Source: Colletotrichum lupini (taxonomy: Eukaryota; Ascomycota; Sordariomycetes; Glomerellales; Glomerellaceae). Taken from it: DNA of 64,000 nucleotides. Under the pieces are notes generated by a model. It was not told the DNA's origin and searched no databases. It was given only the letters and a program-made list of their open reading frames with translations. This document shows, one piece after another, positions 1 to 18,221 of the stretch. The stretch is from contig NC_064676.1 of the NCBI RefSeq assembly GCF_023278565.1, positions 5,766,001 through 5,830,000 on the forward strand, read 5' to 3'. Each line of letters opens with the position of its first letter. The first letter of the stretch is position 1. The translations under genes and the position numbers were made by a program.

Positions 1-487
1 AAGGGCGCGGTGTGGAGATGGCGCGGCTTTGATTTTTGACATCCACATATCCATGATCCATCCACACAACCACAAACCCCAAGCCCCTCGACGCCCTCAC
101 CCTCAACTCAAACGCGGGGAGCCGCAAGAGGGGTGTGACAACCGCGGAAGGAATTCCGTGCTTACCATGCGGCTTACAATGTCTGAGAGACCCTCACGAA
201 AGGCGCTCGTCTTTTCGTGCAACACGTAGAACGGAATAACATCTCTCACAAATCAATTTGACAAGCTCTGCCACTGCTCCAAGACATGCATGCAATGATG
301 GCATCATTTCTCTCTTTTGGTAAAATGTCCTAGTCCTGTTCCTAACTCTAGACGGGACCATCTGCCCGAGGACTTCTCTCGCCCGGGGCAGTATTGCTAC
401 TGGTTCATCCACTCACGTTCCAATTATCCTACTCCCATCAAGCTGCAAACCCCTTGACAGCAAAACTCAACACGAACCTCGCCCATC
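1..487. other. 3' flank of RRP6, no gene seen
   Basis: Only short open frames without recognisable domains or coding-like composition are present. The stretch is the downstream flank of the minus-strand RRP6 gene and may belong to its 3' UTR or to a neighbour outside the window. Confidence 0.5.
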
Positions 488-3418
488 CTATTTCCTAAAC
501 GTAGCGCTCCTCTCACCTCTGGGAGGCGGCGCCTTTCTCGCGCCCTTGAGCGGCTCATCGCCCGTCTTCGCATACGGATCAAACGTCGGCTTGACGTGTG
601 TCTTGCCGCGGTTGCCTGTCCTCGCCGCATGGAGCACCGATGTGGCCTTGCTGTAGTCAAACGTCTCCTCCTCCTCGTCGCTGTCGCTCGAGTCCACACC
701 GTCAGCCTCCTGCTGCTCGGCTTTCTTCGCCTCCTTCTTGGCCTTCTTCGCGGCACGCTTCTGTTCCTTCTTCGCCTTCTTCTCCGCCTCCTTTTGAGCC
801 TTCTCGGCCTTCTTCGCCGCCTTCTTCTCCGTCTTGGACTTGCGGTTGTTGATCGCCGTCAGGTATCCTTGCAGTTTTCTCTGCTTCTCCGCGGCCGTCT
901 CCTTCGCCTCCTCCAATTGAGCCGGCTCGGCCTTCTTCTTGGCGACTTCCTTCTCCAAGCGTTGTACCTCGGCCGCGGCCTTGTCGTAATCTTCCGTGTA
1001 GCGCGCCACCTTGTCTGCTCTCTTCGCAGCCACCTTTGCCTCGCGCTCGCCAGCATCCGTCTTGCCGTGCTTCTTTGACTTCCTCTCGGACTCTGGCCGC
1101 TCCAAAACGATGTCGATGGAGCTCTCGCCGGATTCTGACTCGTTGTCGCTAACATCAGAAGCGTCTGCTGCAGGGGCTTTCCGTTTCGTGCCAGCCTTGA
1201 GGGTGAATTCCTCCTCCACCTCAGGCTCAGCGGGCTGAGCGGCCGCAGCAGCCTTGGCTTCCTCCTCGACGCCTCCCTCCATAGCAACATCTTCCTCGGG
1301 AGCGACCTCGACCGTTTTCGCATTTTGCACAAACTTCTGCCACGGGAGCATGACATACTCTCCAAGGCCATTAGCTGCAGAGGCTGGTTGTTCCCAGGCC
1401 GAGCTCAGAGCCATGCGGCCGAACAGCTGTGACTCTGACAGGAGGGCAGGTTCCAGCGCTCCCTCGACCGTATCCTCGCTCGCAGCCACTGCCAAAGGCT
1501 TAGCAGCGGCCCTTGGAAGCTCCGACTTGAAAAAGTCCAGCAGACGCGGTTCGTTGATGCCCCTTTCACGTGCCTCCTGGTAGCGCGTCCATATCTCCGT
1601 AACATTTTTCCGTGCGATGAAGGCGTGGTTCGGTATCAGTGCATGTAGAGCCTTGGCGTCGGGTGGCATGTGTTTTGCGATATCGCCAACGATACCATTG
1701 GGCATAACAAAGGCTGTACTTTCGTCCTCTTTCCGTGCCACCTCGTCTCTCCATTCCCAGATGGCTCTATATACGGCAAATTGCTGGCCCGAAAAGGGCA
1801 TAGGGTGCTTCAGAAGAGTGTTGTACCAGCCCTTGCTTCCCTTGCCAGACTTGGGGTCGAACGTCTCACCACCATACCGACTCAATGAGAGAGTTTTGGA
1901 TTTCTGGAGCGTCATTTCGATGTAGTCGGTGCTGGGGTTGCCCCTGTCCGACTTCATCACGAGCTCGTTGCGCATCTTGTCGTAGATATAAAGCAGGAAG
2001 TGGGTATCAGAACGGGCATAGTACAGCATCTCGTCAGAAAGGGGGCTACACAGTATTAGTATCTCAGAGAGGTCGCTTCAGGGGTTTGCTTACCGCACTC
2101 TCCAGTCGGCAAGTTGGTACTTCTTGTCGGCGTCAAAGTTGACAAACTTCTTGAGAAGAAATGCCAAGCTTTTTTGGGGGTAGTGTAGCGCTTCGCATGC
2201 ACTTCCGGTATCGAACAGACCGTTGACATACAGACCGAGATCGCGCTGCAGCCAGACCATGTCCATAAATGGGCCGTGGAAGACCTAGAATTGTTAGTTT
2301 TGTCGAGGCATCGTCAGTGAGCTTAGCAGCACTAACCTTGATTATACTAGGGTCGGCAAAGACTTCGTTGAGTACCTGGAGCTGCTGTCTCCATGGCTTC
2401 AGAGTGTCTACAATCCAGTCCTGTTCTCTTGTGCTTATCTGCATCAACGAGGTGAGTCCGACATATGTTCTGAAGTCGTGATGTTCCAGGTCGACGGCAA
2501 TTTCCTTGGCCTTCTTGAGGTCCTTCAGCATCTTCAGGACCCCTTCGTATGTGTCGACGTAAATAGCTTCCGTACCTTCGACGGGCTGCCATGGAATCGG
2601 CTCGGCTTGTTCGTAGACTCGGTCGGGGTATTTCGCCTCGAGGATTTCGGCTTCGTACGGATGCTTGTATCTGATCTTTCTGTCAGTATCACTGAGAAAT
2701 AGTAACTTCTCCGGTCTCCTGCGCGAGTTGGCTGCAGCCTTGTATGCGACCTTGTCGGAACTAGGCACTCTAGGAAACATCAACGGTAAGAAAGCTTGGT
2801 AGTCATACTGAACAAAACCCTCTTCTGTTTCGCTAGTTATCAGGCTTTTCTCCAAAGGCACCGTAGCATGAGGCTTTTCGGTAATGAGGGGCTTCCATTG
2901 AGCGCTGTTGTCGACCGGCTGATCGAAGTGGAGTTGGGGTTTAGTGATGTTGGCGCTGCGGACAACGCCTCCAGCCGTCTTGGGCTTCTTCGATTGGGGA
3001 GCCTATGTAGCGTTAGTATACATGGTATTCCGTGTCAACAATGAAGCGCGCTTACGGCATCAGTAGCAGGCGCATCCTTCCTCTTCAAAGCTCCGGTGTA
3101 CTCGTCAATGGATGTGTCGGCTTTCTCCAAGACTGAGTCGACAACGTCCACGATGCTTCGCCAGCGCATATCCACGTCGTCGGGATCTTCGAGATCGGGC
3201 GCATTTAGTCCGCAGACCTCTGCAGCTGACTTGAGCAGTGTGGTCGAGAGCTCGAGAATCCGTGTGGTTTTGGCGTCGAGATCGTCGCCGACGCTGGGGT
3301 TGACAGCGCGCTGGAAGGGCAGGTCCTCGGCGGAGACACGGTTGACCGACTTGACAGTGGCCACGAGCGCGGCCTGGATCTTGTCCTGAAGAGACTTGAA
3401 GTCCTGGGGGGACGCCAT
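488..3418 (-). CDS. rrp6: Exosome-associated 3'-5' exoribonuclease Rrp6
   Basis: Nuclear exosome exoribonuclease that trims and degrades pre-rRNA, snoRNA and unstable transcripts. Four exons on the minus strand: 3418-3056, 3002-2337, 2284-2094 and 2045-488; the total is in frame and gives 925 residues. Visible in order: an N-terminal PMC2NT-like helical region (about 10-110), a DEDDy exonuclease domain (about 265-435) with D292 and E294 in VDLEHH, D351 in the FHGPFMDMVW motif, and Y416/D420 in YYARSDTHF, then an HRDC-like segment (about 480-580). A long lysine- and glutamate-rich tail with predicted coiled-coil character follows; such tails in the family bind RNA and the cofactor Mtr4. Introns are 48-53 nt, the first with a TACTAAC branch site. 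The gene is divergent from MDM35. Family assignment is firm; the exact C-terminal role is inferred. Confidence 0.95.
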
Positions 3419-3934
3419 CGTATCGGCGCAAGGGGTGTGGTTCTCGGTGGAGGCTGTCGCGGTTTCGCTGCGAAGTTTGACGATTGAACAAAAAAAAAGA
3501 GCCCACCATGAAAGGCCCCGGTCGATAAGATTAGAGGCGCTATCTAATCGATAAGCACCTGGATAAGCGACTTCGATGCTTGGCGCAGGATACCTTACAC
3601 TTCGAGGAATGAAAGATGTATTCGTATTGGGATGATGGAGAGTCTAGTTTCAGTCGATGCTGACAGTAATTTCACAAAACCATTGTTGGTGTTCAGAATG
3701 TCTGAAATTGAGAAGTTGCAATTGATTACACAGAGGATGAAGCTGGTGAGTGTGAGGTGGATGCCAGTAAAAGGGAAGGCAAGAGCCTTGGCCAAGCCCT
3801 TCCACTTACAGCGGATGACGCCGCTGACCTTAGGCACTCAGGCCCCTGTGATGATTTTGTCTCCATTTCTAGCCGCAACCTGGAACTTCACCTCTCAGTC
3901 CTCCGTGAGTTCCGTCAACAGAGAAGCATCCATC
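3419..3934. promoter_or_regulatory. Shared divergent promoter RRP6/MDM35
   Basis: A 516 bp spacer between the start codons of two divergent genes, so it must hold both 5' UTRs and promoters. An A-rich tract lies near 3491. The open frame in 3632-3979 runs into the MDM35 start but carries no recognisable protein before the ATG at 3935. Confidence 0.5.
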
Positions 3935-4466
3935 ATGTCTGCGTCTTTAGCCCCCGAATGCAATGAAGTCAAGGAGTAAGTAGTTGATCTCGTAAAGAGA
4001 CGAATGAACGGGCTGCTAATACTGCTGGGGTAGGCGCTACGATACATGCTTCTTGAAATGGTACAGTGAGAGTAAGTTGGTTCCCTGCACACGACATGGA
4101 TGGCGAAGGAGGCTTCTAACGACGGGCTGAAGAGTACCTCAGAGGCACCGGAACAGATAACAATGAGTGTGCCGATCTATTCAAGAACTACCAAAAGTGT
4201 TTGACGGTAGGTGACGTCTCAACGACGACGACTGCTCTCACAACCAAGCTTTCGGGTGAGCGGCGAGGAAGAGCACAATGACTGACTGGCAGGTAGGTCG
4301 CCCTCAAGGAACGCGGCATAGACAAGCTGCTGGATGAGGCGCGGGAAGACCAGAAAGACAACGATGCGACATACATGGGACGTAAATGTGAGTGCCGCAT
4401 CAGCATGCACCCTCCCCATTGCTGCAATGTGTTCGTGGAGATGAGAATCTGACCACTTGTGCAGGA
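3935..4466 (+). CDS. mdm35: Mdm35/TRIAP1-like twin CX9C protein
   Basis: Small intermembrane-space protein of the Mdm35 family, which partners Ups1/Ups2 in phospholipid transfer between mitochondrial membranes and is imported by Mia40. Exons: 3935-3975, 4034-4071, 4133-4206, 4297-4387 and 4465-4466, giving 81 residues (yeast Mdm35 has 86). Two helices each show an exact CX9C pair: CNEVKERYDTC and CADLFKNYQKC, the family signature. There is no N-terminal presequence, as expected for Mia40 substrates. The last intron (4388-4464, GTGAGT...GCAG) interrupts the stop codon: T at 4387 joins GA at 4465. If this intron is retained, translation runs to a TGA at 4450-4452 and adds 21 residues, four of them cysteines. 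Identification is confident; the last intron is a prediction. Confidence 0.9.
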
Positions 4467-6160
4467 GGCATTTCAATTCCGGACAAGATATCTCGCTAGC
4501 TAGTTTCCTTTGGCGTTTTTCCAGGTTGCATTTGTCGGGCACAATGTGGCAGTGTTTAGAGACGGCAATCTCCCAATATGATGTGTTTTTTCCCTGGCTT
4601 TTCCATGACGCGTCCGCGCGCCGGCTACCTGTTCCTCTGGTGACTCGGATGTGGACACCAACGTCTAGACTGAGTAGACTCTCAGGTAAGCTTGAATTTC
4701 TCCGAGGGAGACTCCCGGGATGCAGACAACAAGTGATACCTAAGGTACCTCACAGGCTCATAGAGCAACTTACTGCGTACCTAGGTAGTGGGGTGCCAAC
4801 AAGACAGCAAAGGCAAAGAAAGGAATCCTGGATGACTGTGCAGGTAAACGGTGTAACGTGGGTTCATTGCTGGACATGTGTCAATATTGAGATCACCGCC
4901 AAGTCTCCATCGACTTGATGCACGACCAAGGAGGCTCCCAAGTTGCATGATGGACACGGAAAGCCTTTTGTCCCAACATATGAGCGTAACTATATGACAT
5001 ATGAAGTCTAACGAACATGTACAAAACGCGAATAGAACTATCCGAGTACTTTTAGGTAAGTACCTTGATGTGATGCATCAGCCCACGTGATGTTGGTAGA
5101 TTTACTTTCACCAGATCGCGCCGGGTCACTATGGAAAAAACCTAGCAAAAAATGGAAGCATGGACCAGAGGCGGGCCAGTCCCAGCTATGAGAAAGCCAA
5201 GCTCAAGCAGGGTGGGGGCTCGTTCCAGGTTCCAGACCGCCCACATCCCCGTAGACCCTCTGAGTGCGTCCCGCGGGTCACTGGTCAGCAGGAACTCCTA
5301 CTTGTAGAACTCCTGCAAAGTGCAGCATTCAGCCAAACCTGGAAAATGTCCAGATCTCCCGTCTCCTTTAGTGGACGCGAGACCCGCTAGCGAGACATTT
5401 CGCTAGCGGCAGAGCGACTTGTACGCGCATATGTACCTTTCCTAGGTAGGCTGGAGGCTGGACGGCAGAGAAACCAACAGGGACTAACTCCCCAAGGTAC
5501 AGTGTACCTTACCGGTAGAGGAAGAACCTGATGTCCTGACGTCCTCCACCTAAGCTAACCCCAAAGCTGCCAAACCTCTTGTACCCCCCGTTCTGTCCCT
5601 CCAATAATTACATGGCAAATTCCCAGATCTACCGCATCCCTCTACGCGCGCGTGAAGCTTGTCCCTGGCTCTCTACATAGTTGTTTCTAGTCCCATCTTG
5701 TCTTGTGCCCTTTTCCAAGGTCCGCGTCGAGTACCTTTACTCCATCGGCCGTCCAGACTGCAGAGACTCGAGAGTAAGGTATCCACGCCCACATCCCTCC
5801 ACGACTCCACGTCCCTTCTTCTTCTTCTTCTTCTTCTCCTCCCCTCTAGAACATCTCTGCGCAAAGCAACACAACACCAACTGCGGTGCTACATCAACGT
5901 ATTCGAATCATCGCACCAAGCCAGTCCTCGCCCGACCCTCCTCCTCCTCCGAAAGCTCTCCAAGACACGTCGAATCAAGCTTGCGATCCCACGATCCTTT
6001 CCAAGCTTTCACCCCCCTCTTCCCCCCCGCGCTTGTCCCGCAATCACCGCCGCCGAGTCCGCAGTCCGACGCTCAATCTAGGTCCTTTCCGCCCCGACAT
6101 ACCAGTACCTCTCCTTGGCGACAAGCCTCGGCATGCACTATCCAAGGGAATAACGATTCT
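4467..6160. other. Intergenic spacer with palindromes and CT-rich promoter tract
   Basis: No convincing gene. The stretch contains several copies of short KpnI-type palindromes (near 4743, 4780, 5052, 5440 and 5500-5515) of the dispersed family described in the findings. A pyrimidine tract with about eight CTT repeats at 5814-5838 and further CT-rich sequence to about 6100 looks like a fungal promoter/5' leader for the microgene starting at 6161. Confidence 0.5.
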
Positions 6161-6607
6161 ATGCACCCCCTCTCGGTTCTCAGCCTTGGGATCTTCGTAG
6201 CTGGCTACATCACCGCTCGATGGGATCTGGTCACACGTCTCTATGAGCTTGCCATTTTCGCCTGGGACTACGGAGTTATTGTATGATGATCCTCCCTCCC
6301 TCCCTCGGGCCCAGCTACCTATGCGCTGCCTCGTTATCAACCCTAACATCCATGTCTAGACACGCGCCGCCAAAGGTTTCGCGCTCTTGACCTTCGTCTA
6401 CCTCGTCATATTCATCCCCGTGGAACGATTGGCCACCAAGGAGGCGAACCTGGTACGACAAACCCTTTCGACCCCCTCGCTGAGACATGTCTGGTTGCGC
6501 AACTGGGAGAAGCATCTGGCTAATGACGGACTCGACCGCAGCATCCCCGATCCACCGGAGCTGGCGTCTCGGCCAGGGAACAGTTGCGACGGAGAGGCTC
6601 CTTCTGA
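6161..6607 (+). CDS. Uncharacterised two-TM microprotein upstream of GPI1
   Basis: Not recognised by family. Predicted exons 6161-6280, 6360-6452 and 6542-6607 give 92 residues in frame. The last intron has donor GTACGA, branch-like CTAATGAC and acceptor CGCAG. The product has two hydrophobic segments (about 4-18 and 46-61), a short WDLVTRLYELAIF helix between them, and a basic tail ending REQLRRRGSF, suggesting a small integral membrane protein with a cytosolic positive end. The stop lies only 30 nt before the GPI1 start on the same strand, which is too tight for an ordinary separate promoter. That suggests a dicistronic or overlapping transcript. A PIG-Y/Eri1-like accessory role in GPI-GlcNAc transferase is speculation from position, size and topology only. 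In-frame sequence upstream of 6161 looks like leader, not protein. Confidence 0.6.
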
Positions 6608-6637
6608 GCGCCGTCTCCCGCGCTGCCCTCGGCTGAC

Positions 6638-8967
6638 ATGCCAGAAAATGACGGTTTAATGAGGATATTCTGGCCGACGGACATCCAGCGCTCCGACCTG
6701 CCTGGCGTCGTCGTGGGATGGAGGAACTCGAGCCTGGATGTCTTCGTCGTAGCCATTCTTGACGATGTCGATGTCAGCAGCCCCCCTAGACCACCAGCTC
6801 TTTCACCAATTGACCAATCTACAGGCCGGCCATGTCGAATTCGCCCTCAAAATCGGCACCCTCTTCCGAAACTCCCCTCACCCCGTCAATAGCATCTACG
6901 AACGATGCGGCCACAATGCGATGCACGTCCTCGGTCTGACGAACCCTAGCGAAGCCGTCGTACTCGATCCCTCCCTCTTCATCGCGACAACACCAGCCGG
7001 CGCAAAATCGCCCCGAATCGCGTGCGCAAAGGCTCTCAGCATACAGATCATACTCTACGACCGACCGCGCCCCAGCAGAATGCAGTACATCTCGCTGAAC
7101 CCCATCTCGCTCGCGCTTGGGAATAAGGAGGCACCGGGCCTACCGCCGACAGAACACATGGCTGAAGAAGAGAGGCAGGAGCTGAAGGTGAAGGAGGAAA
7201 AGAGAAAGTTGGTGGAAAAGCTTAAACAACACACCATCATCAAGCGGTCTCCGTCACCAAAAGAGAGAGCACTACCAAAAACTGTGAATCAAATCAACTG
7301 GTCGTGGGAGCTGGAGCAGCTGTTGCAGAAGAACATCTCCCGGATCGGCACCCGACCCAAGCGATCTCTCAGCGTCTCGGAGCGAGTGGTGGAGCATGCG
7401 ACATCAATGCGGAATTTCGTCTGGGACCTCTTGATCTTCTACCTGCTTCCGCTGATACAGTGGGGGTTTGTGTATATGCTCATGGGTCACAGGGCGGTCG
7501 CCGAGTTGCTCCTCCAAATTTTGGAATTCCGATTGAGGGACGACTACCTAGCTTTGAAGGACATATCGGCAACGGCGCAACAAGTAGAGATCCGATTGCA
7601 GCAGTTTTGCTACTGGCCCATGCAGTACACCACTTTGCGACAGCGCAAGAATGACTGGGAGAGCGTCACGACCAGTCACCCTGACTACATACGGTTCTAC
7701 AATAGCCTATGGCTCGTCGCCAACGATGTCATCATTGGTATTGCGTTGGGCTCCTACATCATTGACAACGCGGAGTGGGCCGCCAACGCAATCAGCGAGC
7801 TTCTGAGGGTGTACACGGTCGAGGCGCTTCAAAGAAGTATATCGTGGCTAATGGGATGGCCTGCGGGTTTGAAGCTGAACAGCGAGCTGGCTCTCTTCCT
7901 AGGAGATCTTTTCCTCTGGGTCATTGACTACTGGTCAAGTGAGTTCGTCTGCATTCAGAATTCAGGAGTGAAAGATTACTGACTTGAATAGACTGTATCG
8001 CGACGCTTCAGCCGTTATTGCCACATATCATCTGGTTCATTGGCTTTTCCAGCTTCGCCGGAGCCAGCATGCCCATTGCCATGTTCTCCGACCTGCTTTC
8101 CAGCTTGACCGTCCACATTTACTCCTTTTATCTGGCATCTGCCCGGATCTACCATTGGCAGCTCACAATTCTCATCTCCCTCTTTCACCTGTTCCGTGGC
8201 AAGAAGCACAATGTCCTCCGCAATCGTATCGACTCGTGCGACTACGACCTGGACCAGCTTCTTGTGGGCACCATCCTCTTCACCCTACTCTTCTTCCTCC
8301 TCCCGACCGTGGTGGTGTTCTACTTGAACTTCGCCGTCGCACGAATGGTCATTATTTCACTAAAGGCTGTTTTTGATACACTTCTCTCTTGTCTAAATCA
8401 CTTTCCCCTTTTTGCGCTGATGTTGCGGGTCAAAGACCCGAGACGACTACCAGGTATACATCACTCCACATCAATGCGAAGAACCTGACTAACACGAAGC
8501 AGGCGGCATCCGTTTTGAACTTCGAGATACCCTTGACTATAGACTTAATAATACTTCCAACGAGCCACCGACCTCCGTCATCTACCTCAAGGTATATCAT
8601 TCCTCCCTTGTCACCACCGTGTGTTTATAGAGAAATCGCTTCTAACACGCCTCACCAGTCCATCCCCCTCACCTTCCGCGCCATGTTCCACCAGTACTTC
8701 CAGATGGGCAACCGCATCCGCAAGCACTACCTCTCGCCCACGGTGGTACTCTGCCTGGTGACGGGCAAGTTCGTCCCGCCGCTCAACCGCAAGAACCTGT
8801 ACAGCCTGCAGTACAGCATGCTCCCCGCGCGCCGCGCGAGCTTCCGCCAGATGTGGGACGCCATCACGACGGTGCAGCCCAGCAGGAAGCCCGTGCCGTT
8901 TGTGATGAATGGGAAAAGGTATCCCACGGGGATCGGGGGCGGGGGGAGGACCAGGTATCATCACTAG
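6638..8967 (+). CDS. gpi1: GPI-GlcNAc transferase subunit Gpi1 (PIG-Q)
   Basis: Subunit of the ER complex that transfers GlcNAc to phosphatidylinositol, the first step of GPI-anchor synthesis. Exons: 6638-6772, 6825-7938, 7992-8453, 8503-8591 and 8659-8967; they sum in frame to 702 residues (yeast Gpi1 is 609). The N-terminus MRIFWPTD and the VVVGWRNSSLDVFVVAIL stretch fit fungal Gpi1. The conserved core includes YWPMQYTTLRQRKNDWESV and the following SLWLVANDVIIGIALGSYI, then several membrane segments, and LPTVVVFYLNFAVAR near the C-terminus. The second in-frame ATG at 6659 is an alternative start. The first intron (6773-6824) has the unusual donor GTCAGC but restores frame and family length; without it a frameshift would have to be assumed. 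Identity firm, first intron inferred. Confidence 0.92.
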
Positions 8968-14974
<6,007 letters not shown>

Positions 14975-17417
14975 TGTGACTGATGTGAGGGGAGATTGTG
15001 GGATAGACGGTGATGGACTGGGAGGAAGAGAAGATAGGAAACAAGGACAGATTGGGATGGAGGTAGGTAAAGTGGAAGGAAGAAGGAGGAGAGAGAAAAA
15101 GCTCAAAAGCAGGTTCGGAAGGGAAAAGCTCTCGCTCAGGTGACGGGCAAGCTCGGTAGAGAGAGGAGGGCAGGGGCCCGGGCAACGGGACGGCGGAAGT
15201 TGATCCAGATGGCTCGCCAGCCAGGCCTCAGGTTCCACGCTGGAGATGATGAGCCTGAGGCTTCTTCAGGATGTGTGTGGGATCGGATCAAACAGGAGAC
15301 GGCAGAAACTGGTGAGTATCCGTACCGTTTGTGTATTCACTAGACATCGGTGGGCCCGGCGCTGGGGACGGATTCGCAATGAACGAGGCGTCCCAATCAG
15401 GTTTAGACATGTGCGGTCGTTGACATATCGTGGACCTTCATCCACCAAAGAGATCCAACACACACGCCCTCGCACCGATCTCGGGCATTGTCGGGAGGCT
15501 GGACGGCGAAGGGGATCCCTGAACGGAGAGAGGGAGAGTCTGAGAGATGGTTGATCTTGGGGCCCTTTGACCGTGCCTGAGGCGTACGGAGTGTGTACTT
15601 GCTGGATATGCCCCCTTGGCCAGGAACACGAATCATGAGAAGTGGGTTGCGGTATCAAGGCTAAGGAGAATCCGCAAGGTTGAGTCCGTTACGGCCGGCT
15701 AATCGATAATCAACATGTAGGTCCAGCGTGTGTCAACTCAGTCTTTGAGATGGCATGAGCACGCAATGTCCATGTTCCAAAGTATCTTGGCTTAATGGAG
15801 AGAGACCACCTCAAGCTCACTGAAGCATTCTAGATAAGAGGCTGTTGGTGCCGGAAACACACGGATCGAGCCTGGATGGGAGTCCCATGGCGAGAGAAAA
15901 TTTTCTCAAAAAAACATTCCCTCAGGCACACAGCGCAAAAAAAGAGAGAGAGAAAAAGCCGCCAAATGTCAGCTTTGATATCAGCCCGGTCATGGCTTGC
16001 GGTGACCCCCACCCGATACCGTCGAAGGCCCCCACTCTGAGGCGGCCGGGTCCAATCAGCCGCAGCCTTGCACTCACACGTGGGTGGACCCGACAAAATA
16101 GCTCAAGAAAAAAAGGCGTCAACACCAGAAAAGAAGTGGACACAATGACCGAGTTGGAACGTTGGTCCCAGAGATAAAAAGGGACGCGGTGAGACGGATC
16201 GTGGTTTGAAGGGGAGATAGAGAATTGGCCCAAGGTCTACTTCCGTTTTGTCGCTTGCGTCGATTTGCATTTCATGTCGTGCTCCCTCCCTTCACTTCTC
16301 AACCATTCCTCGTTCCCTTTCCTGTTCTTCCCATCTTCTTATCAAACTTTTTCGTTTTTTTCGTTCGAGTCGATGCCGCCGCCAAGCCATCAGCGAAGAT
16401 GGGATGAAGTCAATCGAAGCACGCACACATGCCTTGGCCAGCCCAGTTTCCTGTCAGGGACGCTTGCCGTCTGACTGCACACACGCCCCTTCCCTACACC
16501 CCCGACTGCAAGTAGACGAGTGTTACGTGAGATCCCGGCAGCACCCAGAAACCTGGCTGGCGTACACTTGCACTGGCAGCGCTCCGAGGGACGCTGCAGT
16601 GTTCTCGTTGCTGGACAGCTTGGCCCTACCGATGGCCGACGGACGTGGCGATTCATCTGCCAATGGCAGGCAGGTTCGCTCCATTGAGCCGACGTCCGAG
16701 GTTCCAGTGTCTGAGATGGCCGAGATGGGTGCAACCGCAGCGCCGTAACCGTAATGTCGGGATCCACAAAAGGAGTATCTGCGAGATTGATTCAGCGTCA
16801 AACGTAAATCTAGCGTTTGTCAATCCCAGCTGTCGGTACGCGATACGCAGGTCGCTCGAAATGATGCGTGGGTCTGCCATGTCTCGGAGGCCATGTACCT
16901 TTTACGGTTGGGCTTCACCCGTGAGGCGTCCAGGATGAGCCTGTGAGGTACCGCCCTCCGTCCAACCACTGGGGGTGAGGCCGACGCCGGGAGAAAAATT
17001 TGACTCCCAGCCAAGCTGCTCTTGCTAGTGCAAGCGCAAGCTTTGAGGGAGAAGAAACGCCGAAACGCACCGTTGGCGCTCGCCATTCCGCTTCGCTGCC
17101 ATTGTCTTGTGGTGCATGCCTGAGGCTACAGAGCCTCAAAAATGACGCATCATTGTTGTCTCTGTCTCTGTCAGGGTGTGAGTGTCTCCTGCGTCAATGC
17201 CAATGGCGCCGTCGAGGGCCTGGAAGCCAGTGGTTGAGCTAGAGCTTGTGCTTCTGAATCATGTGTCCGAGTCTGACATTCCGATCGTATCTGAAATTGG
17301 AACTCTCGAACAAAAAGCAATGGTGTTTGCTTGTACCGACCATCTTTGATGATGCCGACTGATAAGACGCGGGAGATTGTTGAGCCATTGGGCCGTGTGG
17401 CGTCAATTGATTGCTCA

Positions 17418-17460
17418 ATGATGGTGGTATTCGGGATGATGGTGGTATTCGGGATGATGG
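17418..17460. repeat. Short tandem repeat, 18-bp unit, 2.4 copies
   Basis: The unit ATGATGGTGGTATTCGGG occurs twice exactly (17418-17435 and 17436-17453) and is followed by a partial third copy. It lies in non-coding sequence. Confidence 0.8.
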
Positions 17461-18221
17461 ATGATGGAAGCTGATGGTGTCATGTGCGATAACGGGACAG
17501 ATGACCATGAAGCCAAAAAGGCCCAAAAAGTCTTTCGCTTCCTCCAGCGTCACGAGAGTCCAGAGGTTCTTCACCTCAGGCAAGTACGGATACGTACACG
17601 GAGTAGGTTCTTACCCTACCTTAGGTACCTTACCTTGGGTATCTTCCCTTCCGAGGGCAGCTGCTAGAGTTACTCTTACTGTTGTCATTCCTTCCTTTTC
17701 ATTGTCCTAGTAGTCTAGGCTCTTTCTTCCTTCTCTCCTTCCTGTCTTGCGGGTGGCTCTTGTCATGGCTATTTCCTTCCCTTCCCTTTCCATGTCTCTT
17801 GCCGGCCTAAAGTGCCTTAGGTAAGAAGCAGGCGCCGTCCGGCGGCATGTCGTCGCCTTAGGCTCATGCTTCCATGCTTATTCCGCGGTGGCTGCATCAT
17901 CAACCGAAACACCCGATGCCGCCCAGCGCGCCGAGAATCGATGAACGGGCAGGAACGGGATCGACTTGAGACGCCACATGCCCAAGAGGTTGCACTGTTG
18001 CACACACACACGCCACAGCTGCAAGTCCCGGGGGCCCCTTCCGGGATTGGATTGAGGCACCAACACTTGAAGCAACTGCGGAAATAACCACCGAGCGCGA
18101 CAAGGAGCAGACTGCAGGCGACTACCTACGTACAGGCGACCCCGAAGAAATACATCCGCCCGAAAGAACGTCCATGGCTGTGCGATTTTTCGGCCGGGAA
18201 TGAGTTGCATTTGGAAGGCTT

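Noticed and set aside
5681..6160. 160-codon in-frame extension upstream of the microgene at 6161
   Set aside because: CT-rich leader composition, no ATG at its head, Ser/Pro-rich translation typical of pyrimidine-rich UTR.
6759..6830. Apparent +1 frameshift in GPI1 at a C6 run (6781-6786)
   Set aside because: A 52-nt intron (6773-6824) restores the frame, and the spliced protein keeps the spacing expected between the N-terminal block and the LFRNSPHP segment. A pseudogene or sequencing-error claim is therefore unnecessary unless RNA data say otherwise.
17239..17583. 114-codon minus-strand frame with a Pro/Ser repeat
   Set aside because: Starts with TTG and its repeat is the translation of the 18-bp tandem repeat; no domain or conserved-looking composition.
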